A stretch of DNA of 64,000 bases from Theristus sp. LFF4_11 (Eukaryota; Nematoda; Chromadorea; Monhysterida; Xyalidae). A program made the translations under genes and the position numbers. The notes beneath the pieces were generated by a model that had not been told where the DNA came from, made no database searches, and worked only from the letters and a program-made list of their open reading frames with translations. Location: the NCBI GenBank assembly GCA_030248135.1, contig JASANC010004227.1:124001-188000 (forward strand), written 5' to 3'. Of this stretch, positions 11,881 to 32,442 are shown in pieces; positions within the stretch are counted from its first letter, which is position 1, and each line of letters starts with the position of its first letter.

Positions 11881-12238
11881 TTGTGTGATTTTTTTGTATA
11901 AAGTTTAAGTTTTGTGGAAAAACCGCGAGGTTTCGTAACGTTGAACTAAATTTGAACTTCACAGATCCGATAAATATTGAAAAATGAACTTAGAGCGCTT
12001 TATCTTGGTGATGACACAATTCTCAATGACGCTTTCAATGTTAATGATTGTGCCTTCTTCAGTGTGGTTCATGTCCCACCAAATTGACTAAAAATAGATA
12101 AAAGCACGTAACGAACTGTGTTGATGTTGATGTCTCGAAATCGGTATTACATAGTGCCGACAGCATGATCTTGCATTGTGCTGCATTGCCATTATTGATT
12201 GCCTTGCCAACTAAAATTTGTGCTTTCAGCGGCGAGTA
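11881..12238. other. 3' flank of CCDC174, no gene
   Basis: AT-rich sequence after the CCDC174 stop. It should hold the 3' UTR and polyadenylation site. gataaatattg at about 11968 is the only AATAAA-like candidate and is weak. Confidence 0.35.
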
Positions 12239-12664
12239 CCGTATTACCTCTAATAACCCCCCATGGGGGTTTATTTCTTCAGCGACTTCTGGGGGTTGGG
12301 GTCTATTTTTGGGGGGGGGGTTATTTGGAAACCATTTTTAGGGGTGGGCAAATGCCAAAAATACCTTCCATGGCAGGAAGGAAGTCGCAGAAACTTCTAC
12401 TTTTCACAGAGATTTCCTTTTGTAACAGCCTTTTGTAATGAAATTTCCACTAACTCATCCCTTTGGGGCCTTTGGTAGCACAATTTCACCAATGTCACTG
12501 CATTCAGCCACTGAATTCGCTAGGTATGTGTTTCAAACAGGTTTCTAATAAACCCCCATGGGGGTTTATTTTGGGGGGGGGGAGTATTTGGAAACTTGTC
12601 GAGGGGGTGGGAGTTTATTTTGGGGGGGTTAATTTGGGGGGGGGGTTTAATAGAGGTAATACGG
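12239..12664. mobile_element. TA-flanked MITE, copy 2 (426 bp)
   Basis: Same terminal inverted repeats (CCGTATTACCTCTAATAA) and same interior as the copy at 10693, with TA at 12237-12238 and 12665-12666. It contains a second internal taataaacccccatggggg palindrome. Non-coding, intergenic. Confidence 0.85.
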
Positions 12665-12744
12665 TATTGATCGCATTGAGGGAGGGGGGAGAGGGGAGAG
12701 GCGGTAATTAAATTCAGGGTGGAGTGTGGATAAATAACTTTTGG

Positions 12745-12868
12745 AGGTGGTACCAGTTCTCCGGTGACCAGTTCTCCGCACGCGCAAACCAGAGGGTACC
12801 AGTTCTCCGCGTGACCAGTTCTCCGGGTACCAGTTCTCCGGTGACCAGTTCTCCGGGTACCAGTTCTC
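12745..12868. repeat. minisatellite built on CAGTTCTCC
   Basis: Eight cagttctcc units alternate with ggtac and ggtgac linkers, giving a compound unit of about 30 bases (ggtaccagttctccggtgac...). One interruption lies at about 12779-12797. No coding role is seen. Confidence 0.8.
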
Positions 12869-12922
12869 CTACTGCCGATGGGATCGGTAAAAACACTAAG
12901 CGACCTTGACGTTGTTTGTTTA

Positions 12923-13701
12923 CAGTCGAACTCACTAAAATGTGGAATCAGCTGATTGGTCGACCGAGCGGAGGCTGCTCAGACTCCGCACCGTTCTTTT
13001 TTCGTGGATTTGGATTTTATTGAAACGTGTTTCTTTTGAATGAGTGTGAATTTCCAGCACCGTTTTCATGCTAAAAATAAACTCAAAGGGTTGGAGAACT
13101 GCGAAATTCAATTTTTTTATTCAACAGCTCAAAATGCATTTTTTACTGACGACGACGACGTCGTCGCTTAATTTTTACGTGTGAACTGAAAGACAAAAGC
13201 CTGAAATGAGTGCGCTGTGTAGCCAGCTGAAGGGGGTTTCATTCATTCCTAGCTGACCGATCGACATGCGTCCGCAATTGAAAAAAATGCGTTTTGACTT
13301 CGCGGACGACGACGACACGACGACGACTTTGCTTTCATTTTTTCGTTTTCAAGTTGTTTTTGGTAAGCTGCTGTGTTCATTTACTTGGTGCACGCAGCAA
13401 ACCATGCACAGCTCACTCCTTTCAGGTTTTTATTTTCCAGTCCACACGCAAAAATTAAGCGACGACGTCGTCGTCGTCATTAAACAAAAAATACATTTTG
13501 AGTTGAGCTGTGGAATAAAAATTTTCTAAATTTCGCGGTCTCTAACCTTTGAGTTTATTTTTAGCACAAAAAGGGTGCTGGAAATTCATAAAAACACGTT
13601 TCAATAAAATCCAAATCCACGAAAAAAGAACGGTGCGGAGTGTGAGCAGCCTCCGCTCGGTCGACCAATCTGCTGATTCCACATTTTAGTGAGTTCGACT
13701 G
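12923..13701. mobile_element. foldback element (779 bp) upstream of the peptidase gene
   Basis: The two ends are long inverted repeats of about 260-300 bases. The left arm begins cagtcgaactcactaaaatg and the right arm ends in its inverse. TA flanks both sides (12921-12922, 13702-13703), as for Tc1/mariner-class insertions. Inner arm ends carry the palindrome gacgacgacgtcgtcgtc. The outer tip, with caatcagctgattgg-type sequence, is shared with the small intron MITEs at 17044, 21645 and 29353. It ends 37 bases before the chosen start codon of the next gene. Confidence 0.85.
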
Positions 13702-13738
13702 TACATTTCTTTGTCTGATACTCAGCCTGCAACCGACA

Positions 13739-23915
<10,177 letters not shown>

Positions 23916-24520
23916 ACAGCACACTCGGCCGCTGCTTGCTTCGTTCGCTCGCATCACCTGAGATTACTCGTGATTTTCATTCGTTCGGTTTTGCAGATTT
24001 GCGTGTTTGTTCTCATTCGTGCATCCAGCACTGGTGCCATTGATTTTGTCCCCCGTTGTTATCTACTCAACTCAAGCCGGTGAAAGTTTGTGAGTTTCTT
24101 ATTGTAGTTATTGTTTTCAAAATTATTTTAATCACACTTCGGAATCAAGATGGATGTTTGTCGTTGCAAGCACTGTTTCTGGTGGTTTTTGTACTGTTGC
24201 TTATTCGTGTATTTTTTAAAGTTATTAAAACAATGTTTTGCTAGTTTCAGGGCTCCAGAGCTCCAGAGCTGTATAATTGTTGCCATCTATTTTCGATTTC
24301 ACCTCGTATGGTGCGTGTATGTATGTCACATGTTTTGTGGCTTGTTGATTATTATTTTCCATTTCGGAAACTGATCTATTGTTGTGTTTTGTATTCACCG
24401 GACATGTGCATATTGTGTCGTGTGATGTTGTGTTCAGAAAAATTTTAATGACAGCCTAACCTAAATAACTGTTGGAAACAGATAAAAAATTACAAATGCT
24501 AGTCGGTCTGAAGGGTTTTT
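23916..24520. other. 3' flank of the peptidase gene, no gene
   Basis: AT-rich sequence with no coding signature and no clear AATAAA close to the stop. It presumably holds the 3' UTR. Confidence 0.35.
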
Positions 24521-24679
24521 AGGAATGTATTTTTGGGGTGGTGGGAATTTTGGGGGGGTTTTTTGGGGGTGTTGGGGGGGGGGGGGGGGCTGGTGGTGGG
24601 GTGGAGGGCCAGCAAATTTTTGTTTTTTTTTTTTTTGGGGGGGGGGGGAAAAATTTTTTTGTTTTGTTTGTGTTGGTGT

Positions 24680-24711
<32 letters not shown>

Positions 24712-24823
24712 TTTGTTTGGTGGGTTTTTTTTTTTTTGTGTGTGGGGTGGTTTTTTTTTTTTTTTTTTGTTTTTTTTTTTTTTTTTTTTTTTTTTGGGGG
24801 GGGGTGTGTGTGTTTGTTTTAAG
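24521..24823. repeat. G/T homopolymer low-complexity tract
   Basis: Runs of G and of T up to about 30 bases, with short gtgtgg linkers. It resembles 39365-39521 (G, T and A runs). It abuts the LTR retrotransposon. Sequence accuracy in such tracts is doubtful. Confidence 0.85.
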
Positions 24824-25335
24824 TGTGCACCCCAGGTGTAATGGTTTGATCGCACTAAGGACAGTTGACCTCCACTCTCCGAGTCCCCGGCCTCGAGCGC
24901 CGATGTGGGGATCTGCACGCTCGGCTGCGCTGTCGAGACTGAGTTAAAGGAAATTGGCAAGTTAAATTAATTAGGGTTTGGTTGTCAAAAGCGTGTTGCG
25001 TGTTGTGTGTTGTGTCTCATCTGTTAATCCACAATTCTCTTCTTCTCTTCCTTTATTCGTCGTTAGGCCACTCACACGCAATGAAACAGTTCGGGTTATC
25101 GAAGACAGAAGATAGCACAAAGACAGTAGTAAGGCAAAATTAGCAGAGTTAGCAGAGTGGCCCAGAATAGAACAGAAACAACGCCTTTATGCGCAACCGC
25201 AACCAATGGTAAGAAAGTAGGTGACCACTTAATAAAAGAGTAGCCAAGCCATTCGCAAGTGCTCCACAACACGCCCCATCAGCCACACAGTTCACAGTAG
25301 CCGAGATTGTGTTGAGGTTATAACAGGACATTACA
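24824..25335 (-). repeat. 3' LTR of the retrotransposon
   Basis: 512 bases, matching 28288-28799. On the minus strand it reads TGTAATGTCCTG... to ...GGTGCACA, with canonical TG/CA ends. It is preceded on that strand by the purine tract. Confidence 0.88.
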
Positions 25336-26343
25336 GTATCCCCCTCCTATTCGGAGTGCCCTCACGACGATCTCAACCACCGGCTCCCCATGCAGCAGAA
25401 CTGCGCATCGCTTCAACCTGCAACCGCATTTCCACTTGCTTAGCACCGTACAATCGCACATCAACAAACAACAATTGAGAAACACAAAACTTCGAACGTA
25501 CACACGCAACCCAAATAAAGACTCAAAACGTTAGCGATCATGAAAACCAAAAAGCACAAAAACACGAATCGTAAAGATAAACACAGCTCTTTTCAATTGA
25601 GTTTCTGAAAAAAATAAACATAGCTGTTATCACAAAAGTTAGAACTTTACTTCAATTGACTTTACGCTTTATAGCCCCTGCCGAAAAAAGAAACCTAATT
25701 ACTAGAAACGCCTGCACCTGGGGCTTCCACTGAACAATTAAATAAAAGGAAAACACAACTTTTACAAAATCGTCTGTGGTGCTCGATAAACGACCTGCGC
25801 CCTGAAATTAAACAAAACCAAGCAAAGAAAAATGAACAACCTGACAAAATTAAAAAAAAACAAAAATCATCCCCCTCCTATTTTAAACGACGGCATCCAA
25901 ATAATGACCGAAACTGCAAAACCTGGTTAGCACCAAAATCACAAGGAATACACGATAAACATCTAAAAGTGGCCACCAAGAACTTGAAAAACCTGAAAAC
26001 ATCGAAACTTGACAATTAAAACCTGGAAATCAAACTAAAATCTTTCTAAACTTCTTCCAAACACTGATTTCAATAAATAAAAGCCAAACAAATGAATTTC
26101 TACCAGATTAGCAGCAATAATCCCAAAATACGAAAGCACGAAAATACGACATTTTTGAAACAACAACTGGGCCACTCTAAACAAACGTTACAAACAACTG
26201 AAACACGGCAACTCTCAAAACCAGACTGAACCAAACTAAACCGAAAAACCAAACCAAACTAGAATCGAATAACCAAAATATTTTTCTATTACTCAAATGG
26301 CTAAAAACCAACCAACAGATCACAACATCAACCGCCAAATCCA

Positions 26344-26760
26344 CTACTGCTTCAGCCGTTCGCATTCCACCCGCCATTGATCTTCCAACTGTTCCTGCAT
26401 CTCGATCACGCTGTTCCGGTACGCATCGAAGCCTCGCCGACGACGCTTGATCCATTCATCTCGCTCCTCCGTCGACATCGCATCTACTTGCTCTTCCGTT
26501 CGACGCACATCGGCCCATGCGCACAAGAATCTTGCTGCCTTCAACGCAACGTGCTCCAGCAGCCAGCAATCCTTCTCCTCGTGATCTCGATGATAGCACA
26601 GCAAACATGGTTTCTCGAACAGCAGTGCTCCTCCATGAGCTTCGTCCTCCTGGTGTTCACAAAATTCCTCGTCCGCTGTCTTCCACTCCGCGCTGCTCGC
26701 TCCCTCCGTAAAGACCCTCCATGGCCATTCGCTGCTGCCGTCAACGTCTCTCCACCATCG
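26344..26760 (-). CDS. gag-like fragment with CCHC zinc knuckle
   Basis: A minus-strand open frame ending at the TAG at 26344-26346. At 26566-26607 it holds a perfect CX2CX4HX4C zinc knuckle (CLLCYHRDHEEKDC), the nucleic-acid-binding motif of retrotransposon Gag. A charged helical C-terminus follows. The frame stays open upstream to at least about 26760 with no clear ATG, so it may be a decayed or frameshifted gag. No protease, reverse transcriptase or integrase motif is present nearby. Confidence 0.55.
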   Translation of the reverse strand, partial: RWWRDVDGSSEWPWRVFTEGASSAEWKTADEEFCEHQEDEAHGGALLFEKPCLLCYHRDHEEKDCWLLEHVALKAARFLCAWADVRRTEEQVDAMSTEERDEWIKRRRRGFDAYRNSVIEMQEQLEDQWRVECERLKQ

Positions 26761-26898
26761 TTCAGCACTCGCTCTCGCAAGTTGCCATTTTCTATCTCCT
26801 TCGATCGAATCTGCAGCGTCTGCGACTCCACTGGCTCCACTGAAGTGTTCTGCTTTGGCGTGTGTGAATGGCTCACTGGACTGCCAACCGATCCGAGC

Positions 26899-27269
26899 TG
26901 CTGTGTGTGATGACCGGTGGACGACGTTGGGTTTTTTATTACTTTACTTCACTTTTACTAAATTAAAACGACGACGACTTTTATTAAAACGACTTTACTT
27001 TTATTAAAACGACGACGAAAGACAGTAAAAATAAGAAGGAACAAAATGGCACGAACGGCACATGCTGAACTCATAAAACACACCACTTTTATAACGTACA
27101 AGAACGAATCAAAGAAAAATAGCTTAACAAAGATATAAGAAAACCGTTGAGCATCTAGGAAAAAAGTAGATGAGCATTGGAAGTCAAGCGCTCTGTCAGA
27201 AACAGCTCACCGTAAACCCGGCTTTGTGTGAGAGTGCAGACACGAAGGCTAAAGTAGGACATTACAGTA
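26899..27269 (-). repeat. possible second LTR inside the element
   Basis: The sequence around 27258-27300 (ggacattaca, then gta, a C-rich tract, cggagcgccctcgcga) matches the LTR end and purine-tract junction at 25326-25365 (ggacattaca, gta, C-rich, cggagtgccctcacga). This suggests an LTR of a related family ends at 27269. The other end (tgtgtgatgaccgg at about 26899) is a guess. It may be a nested solo LTR or a recombination junction. Confidence 0.4.
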
Positions 27270-28287
27270 CCCTACTCCCCCATACGGAGCGCCCTCGCGA
27301 CGTCACTCTCCCTACGCAGCCGAGTGTCTGGTGCACTGCCTGACCTGGGCACCTGCTTCCACTCATTTCAAAACTCCTAAATGCTCCAACTCAAACGGAA
27401 CTGAAATTGAATCACTTGAAATCCGAGAAAATGCTAAAAAGCAAACTTCAAAAGCTAGAAGCAAAAAAAAGAAAGCAAAGATCAACAATTATCATCAAAG
27501 TCGAAAACCTGAACTGCCAAAATTGAAAGTCACGATTGTTAAAACTGTGATCACGCACGGCAGTCGAATTGCGTCGAAAAAACCCAAAGAAAAACCGCCA
27601 AAACTAAAATAGAAGAAAAAGCATTAAAACAGTTCACCCTCTCCCCACACTGAAAACGGGGGTAAAACAAAACAAATAAAACTATTACAAAACTGTTACA
27701 CAAATCAGCAGAAGACTGGCGCAACCTGCACTCTACGTCGCAGTTTACTGGAGACTTTCAAATCAAAAAACCGTGGCTAACAATAAAAACTTCCACTGCG
27801 CTTCACTGCGCCACAACCAAACTTCTCCTCACAGCCTTCTTCAGCAACACCACCACAGCCAATCACGTTTTTGATCACGGAGGCCGTCCTCCGTTCGGTT
27901 TGAGTCTCGGAGACCGAAATAACTCCGAATCGGTTTGAGTCACGGAGACCGAAAAAACTCCGACCAACCAAATCTCCGCTGCGGCGTTTCGGCTTTCTCG
28001 AAAGCTGCCCTCGGCGAAACCCGGCCGTGCCATAGATCGACGCCGTCTCAGCTCGCATGCCGCCACAGCCACCGCGTCTCCGTTCCATGCGACGTTCTGC
28101 CAGCCACTGGTGAGCCCGCCACTCCGCTGATCTGCCTCGTCGACACTCGACCACACGCGAAGACGCGCAGCACGCCACCGCCTCTCGTCGACGCTGACCC
28201 TCCATGGCCTTTCTGCACTGACCCTCCATGGTCTCGGTGCACGCGACGTCGCCACCCAGCATTGTCTCGGCGGGAACTCCACTGAAG

Positions 28288-28799
28288 TGTGCACCCCAGG
28301 TGTAATGGTTTGATCGCACTAAGGACAGTTGACCTCCATTCTCCGAGTCCCCGGCCTCGAGCGCCGATGTGGGGATCTGCACGCTCGGCTGCGCTGTCGA
28401 GACTGAGTTAAAGGAAATTGGCAAGTTAAATTAATTAGGGTTTGGTTGTCAAAAGCGTGTTGCGTGTTGTGTGTTGTGTCTCATCTGTTAATCCACAATT
28501 CTCTTCTTCTCTTCCTTTATTCGTCGTTAGGCCACTCACACGCAATGAAACAGTTCGGGTTATCGAAGACAGAAGATAGCACAAAGACAGTAGTAAGGCA
28601 AAATTAGCAGAGTTAGCAGAGTGGCCCAGAATAGAACAGAAACAACGCCTTTATGCGCAACCGCAACCAATGGTAAGAAAGTAGGTGACCACTTAATAAA
28701 AGAGTAGCCCAGCCATTCGCAAGTGCTCCACAACACGCCCCATCAGCCACACAGTTCACAGTAGCCGAGATTGTGTTGAGGTTATAACAGGACATTACA
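28288..28799 (-). repeat. 5' LTR of the retrotransposon
   Basis: 512 bases, near-identical to 24824-25335. One visible difference is cctccatt for cctccact; another is agcccagcc for agccaagcc. Confidence 0.88.
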
Positions 28800-29097
28800 T
28801 GTTTTTTTCGCATGGTAGTTTGTCAATTTTGTTTTTTATTTCAGAATTGAATTTCAAGTGAGACATATGAATCGGTGATTGTGAAATTATTCAAATTGCG
28901 AGTTCTGATTTTCGTGGGCATTTCGGCGATAATCTCCCATCAGAAGCAGAAGATTTCGTTTTTTTTGTATCTGATACGTGAAACGAGGAGAAAGCGACGC
29001 GACGACGGTTTTGGGATCGATCGAAGTCATTGAGCAATCATCAAGAAACTGCAACGTTCAAAATCGAAGACAAATTTATTGACTGAATTGAATTGAA
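28800..29097. other. upstream region of the DAP1 gene
   Basis: About 300 AT-rich bases between the LTR end and the DAP1 start codon. They hold the promoter and 5' UTR by position. No specific element can be named. Confidence 0.35.
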
Positions 29098-30513
29098 ATG
29101 TCTGAGGCAGACGAGAAGGAGCAACAGGAACAATTGAAAGGGGGCCATCCGCCTGCTGGTTGGTTTTACAGTGGCTTTCATGCTGATCAAGTAGTTGCTG
29201 AAAATGGATCGTTTTCAGTTTTGTTTCGAATTTTGTGCGATACAGGTTTTTTTTACCAAAGTACATGCAGTATCGGTGTCACAGACAGACGTACTAAACT
29301 TTTTTAGTGATATCCTATTTCGTGCATTCTCAATGCTGTTTTTTATTGCCTACACTCGAACTGTAAATTATGGGCAATCAGCTGATTGGTTGGTGATCAC
29401 ATGATGCTTGCTTTTGGTGCAGGAGAGACTCCACCTCCACAGCAATGCCAATGCCTGCACGGAAAGCATGCACCACGTGTGCACCAACCAATCAGCTGAT
29501 TGTCTGTAGTTTATAGAGTTCGACTGTGAACTGTTTTCCAGATACCTAAGAAGTCGTGATTGGGTGTCAGAAGACACCGAACACGTTTTAAGGAACAAAT
29601 CCGAAGGATGAATTTACGAAAACTTGAGCGGATCTAGTGTGTCACTGTGCATAAACTGCTGTCTTCAGTGAAAGTTGCGGGCGGCGTGCGGATCACGACC
29701 AAAGTGAAGGCGCACCACGAACACCCAGACAAGAAAGACCTCGAGCCGGTCGATGACAAGCCGTCAGTGTGCCGTTTTTCTGTATTTTTCTCTATTTCGC
29801 TCCTCGTTTTTTAGCAGTGATTCGTTACACTGTAACGCAACTTTGGTTCGCCTGCAAGCGCTTGTTGTTGTGCATTAGCGCCTCGTGTTTGCAAGAACTA
29901 AAGAATGAACTGAAAAGCATGAAAATGACCTGAAAACCTGCGCCTGAAGTGCACAATGAAAGTGATGAAACTGATTTTTTTCAAACTGATTTTATTGCAG
30001 AAATCCGAACGACGAAAAGAAAGTGGTTGTGTCTGGAGTGCCGGTTAAGGTGAGAGGTTTTTGGAGGATGAGTATTTCAAGATGGTTGAAACGATTTTAA
30101 ACGTTCAAGACAAAAGTCAATCACCTCTCATGCTGTAAAAAACTAGGTCTTGTGATAATTCTAAGTGAACATCGAACTGTGGGTGTATCTTGCCTTGCAA
30201 GTTACCCTGTTCGCTCCTTCACTCTTCTAAAACACAGTTTCTGCATTGAATTGACAAATTCATTTGAATCAAAAAGGTTTGGCGTAAGGATTAGATGTAG
30301 GATTAGGTATCTTCAACGCCTTCATTGCAAGCAATATTTGATTGAAAATTATAAAAAAAAACACTGTAAATTAAAAAAAAACCTCTTAAAACGGCACAGG
30401 GCAACAAGGATTTCCCCCCGGACGCCGTGCGGTCTTACCACGAAAAGCCACAGCCCAGCGTGCAGCCAAAGGTGCACCAAGCAACGCACAACATTAATCA
30501 GCCGAGAAAGTAG
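29098..30513 (+). CDS. DAP1: death-associated protein 1 homologue
   Basis: Four exons, 29098-29158, 29669-29762, 30001-30049 and 30400-30513, give 105 residues (human DAP1 is 102). Landmarks in order: GHPPAVKVAGGVRI (human GHPPAVKAGGMRI), a charged linker, VVVSGVPVKGNKDFPP (human SGVIARGDKDFPP), and the C-terminal NINQPRK (human HIQQPRK). All phases close. In mammals DAP1 is a small, proline-rich, largely disordered cytosolic protein, a TOR substrate that restrains autophagy; that function is inferred here. There are no domains or membrane segments. Intron 1 contains a MITE. The start is the first ATG and the length fits the family. Confidence 0.93.
29353..29526. mobile_element. small intron MITE in DAP1 intron 1
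   Basis: Clearest member of the family. The left end is cactcgaactgtaaattatg with ggcaatcagctgattggttgg, mirrored by ccaaccaatcagctgattg and gagttcgactg on the right. TA precedes the left end. The central ctttggtgcagg / cctgcacggaaagcatgc is also inverted. Confidence 0.78.
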
Positions 30514-32442
30514 AATAAGATGAGCATACGTGAATTATTTTCTGGAACTTTTCTGCGGTCAGGAAAACAAACAACTGCATAAACTTCGCAGCAAAAGAAT
30601 TTTGGACCATGTGGACAGTCCCCAAACCGCTCAAACAGTTCACGTTAGACTAAACGAAACTGACCTTTTAGCAGGCTGTCGTTGTTGGTTCTGCCTTTGG
30701 TTTTGGTTGTTTTCACATTAGCCCGTTGAATCTTTATTTTGTGTTGGTTTTGATCGTTAAAAAGGGTGACTTACAAAAACTGAAGCTTTTTTAGAAATTT
30801 GAAATACGGCAGTGTAAATACGGCCATGAAAGACAAATAAGCCATGAATATGATAAAATTATTTTTTTCAATTCACGTATTGTACGGTTGTGATTGATGA
30901 TTTCCATGCACCAGCTGAAGCGAAACACACTTTGCTGCCTTTCACACATTCTCAGAATAGTTTGGAGATGATTTTGCTCTTTTTGTGATTTTTGGCTATT
31001 CGTGTTTCTTGTGATACGTGAGGTTTACTTTTCTGATAATTTATCTGTTGTTAGAAATAGCCAAAACTTTTAGAAAATCAAAATATTCAGTAACTATCAT
31101 ATATTCAACAAGAGAGTTGCTGAGTTGAGCTGTCAAAAAGCACGTTGAGAGTGTTCTGACAGAAACTGGTTTACCGGGTTTGTTTTCTCTTTTCAATTAT
31201 TGTTATTGTAATGTTCCTATTTTGCATATTTTGCGATTCGTATTCTCTGTGGGTTGTCGCAAAAGTGAATGAACGATTGCTGTGATTGCGTTGGTAAAAA
31301 GTAAACGGTGAACGAAGCGGTTTTGGTTTTTGAATTCTGAGCAATCAGCGCAGTGTTGATTTCATGTTCTGCACGCAGGCAGGCGAATTGTAAATCACAT
31401 GCAACTTGGGCATTCTTGCATTTGAATGTGGCATGCTGATTGGCTGCTTGTATCGAGCTGGGCAGGTTTCAAAGGCACCAATGGGACGCGGACAGCAGCA
31501 CGCATCACAGTTGCACTGTAATTAAAAGCGGTACAATGCAGCACGGGACCAGCACAGTACCACGAGTGGCTGACCTACCAATGACATCCGTATCATTTTC
31601 AGCGAGTCACTGTTCAACAACTTTCCCGTCGTCAACAACAGTTATGAAATTCTGAGATGAAACAATTTAGGAAAAGGCGATGCATTGAGTGCAAATAACT
31701 GGTTTTTGGCAACCGAATTCGGAAGGCAGCGTTGTTTGTTACTGTGAGTTTTGTTGGCAATGATGACGTGGGCGTTTTTCGCAAAATTTAGCATGTCACA
31801 TCGTGACAACGTGTGTGTCATTACCAACCTATTTTTTAATCGCAAAAACCGGCCATATTTTTTCAACCTTTAAAATTTTCATCATTTAGTGTGTGAAACT
31901 ATTTTAATACAATACCGCATTGCACACAAACACAAGCTCTTCATGATTATTCTTTTTTTGCAAACCAATGCATGGTGGGTGAATAGTAGGTTTCTCTCTT
32001 GATTTTGCGTTAAATATCACATCAAATGGCAAAAAAGTTCGCAGAATTCTTCGCGATTTACATGGTTGTTGGGAACAGTTTCTCTCCGCTGCAGTGCAAA
32101 TGCACGCTGCCATGCCATGATAATTTTGGCAGACAAGCAAGCAGCAATGTGTCACCACACCAATTTATTCGTGTCGAAACGCAAACACAGCAGAGAGCTC
32201 GGCGAGTTACAATTGTTTGATTGAAGGATGTCGTTTGAATCAGAACTTTTTTCCGGAACTTCGGCCTCGACCACAAACTCAACCAAGTCATTTCATTATT
32301 TCCATTGTCACTGTTTACCAACGTACTGACGACACACGGCAGCTTTTACTGTGTTGCACAGCGCGAGAACATGAATAAGCCAGCTGAATAGTACAACAAT
32401 TAAGTACAACTGAGCATTTGCCAAAGTGAAGTGCATTGTATT
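30514..32442. other. intergenic, no gene seen
   Basis: AT-rich with scattered short open frames and no family motif or splice chain. 31370-31470 has weak similarity to the intron MITE family (gcatgctgattggctgc). It must contain the DAP1 terminator and the SLC6 promoter. Confidence 0.4.

Larger units (their letters stand above)
24824..28799 (-). mobile_element. LTR retrotransposon, non-autonomous, 3976 bp
   Basis: Two direct repeats of equal length (512 bases, 24824-25335 and 28288-28799) start TGTGCACC and end ACATTACA on the + strand. They differ at about two positions as far as I can see, so the insertion is recent. Orientation is minus: reading backwards from 25360 a purine tract (aggaggggga) lies just before the 3' LTR. 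Just inside the 5' LTR (28281 downwards) is tggagttcccgccgag, a primer-binding-site candidate. The 2.95-kb interior is too short for a full gag-pol and shows no polymerase motifs. No clean target-site duplication is visible; the left flank is a low-complexity tract. Confidence 0.85.

Noticed and set aside
24499..24960. Open frames made of Phe/Gly or Lys/Pro
   Set aside because: Homopolymer artefacts over a low-complexity tract.
27777..28424. 215-codon minus-strand frame crossing the 5' LTR boundary
   Set aside because: It begins inside the LTR, is Arg/Gly-rich without retroelement motifs, and overlaps other open frames.
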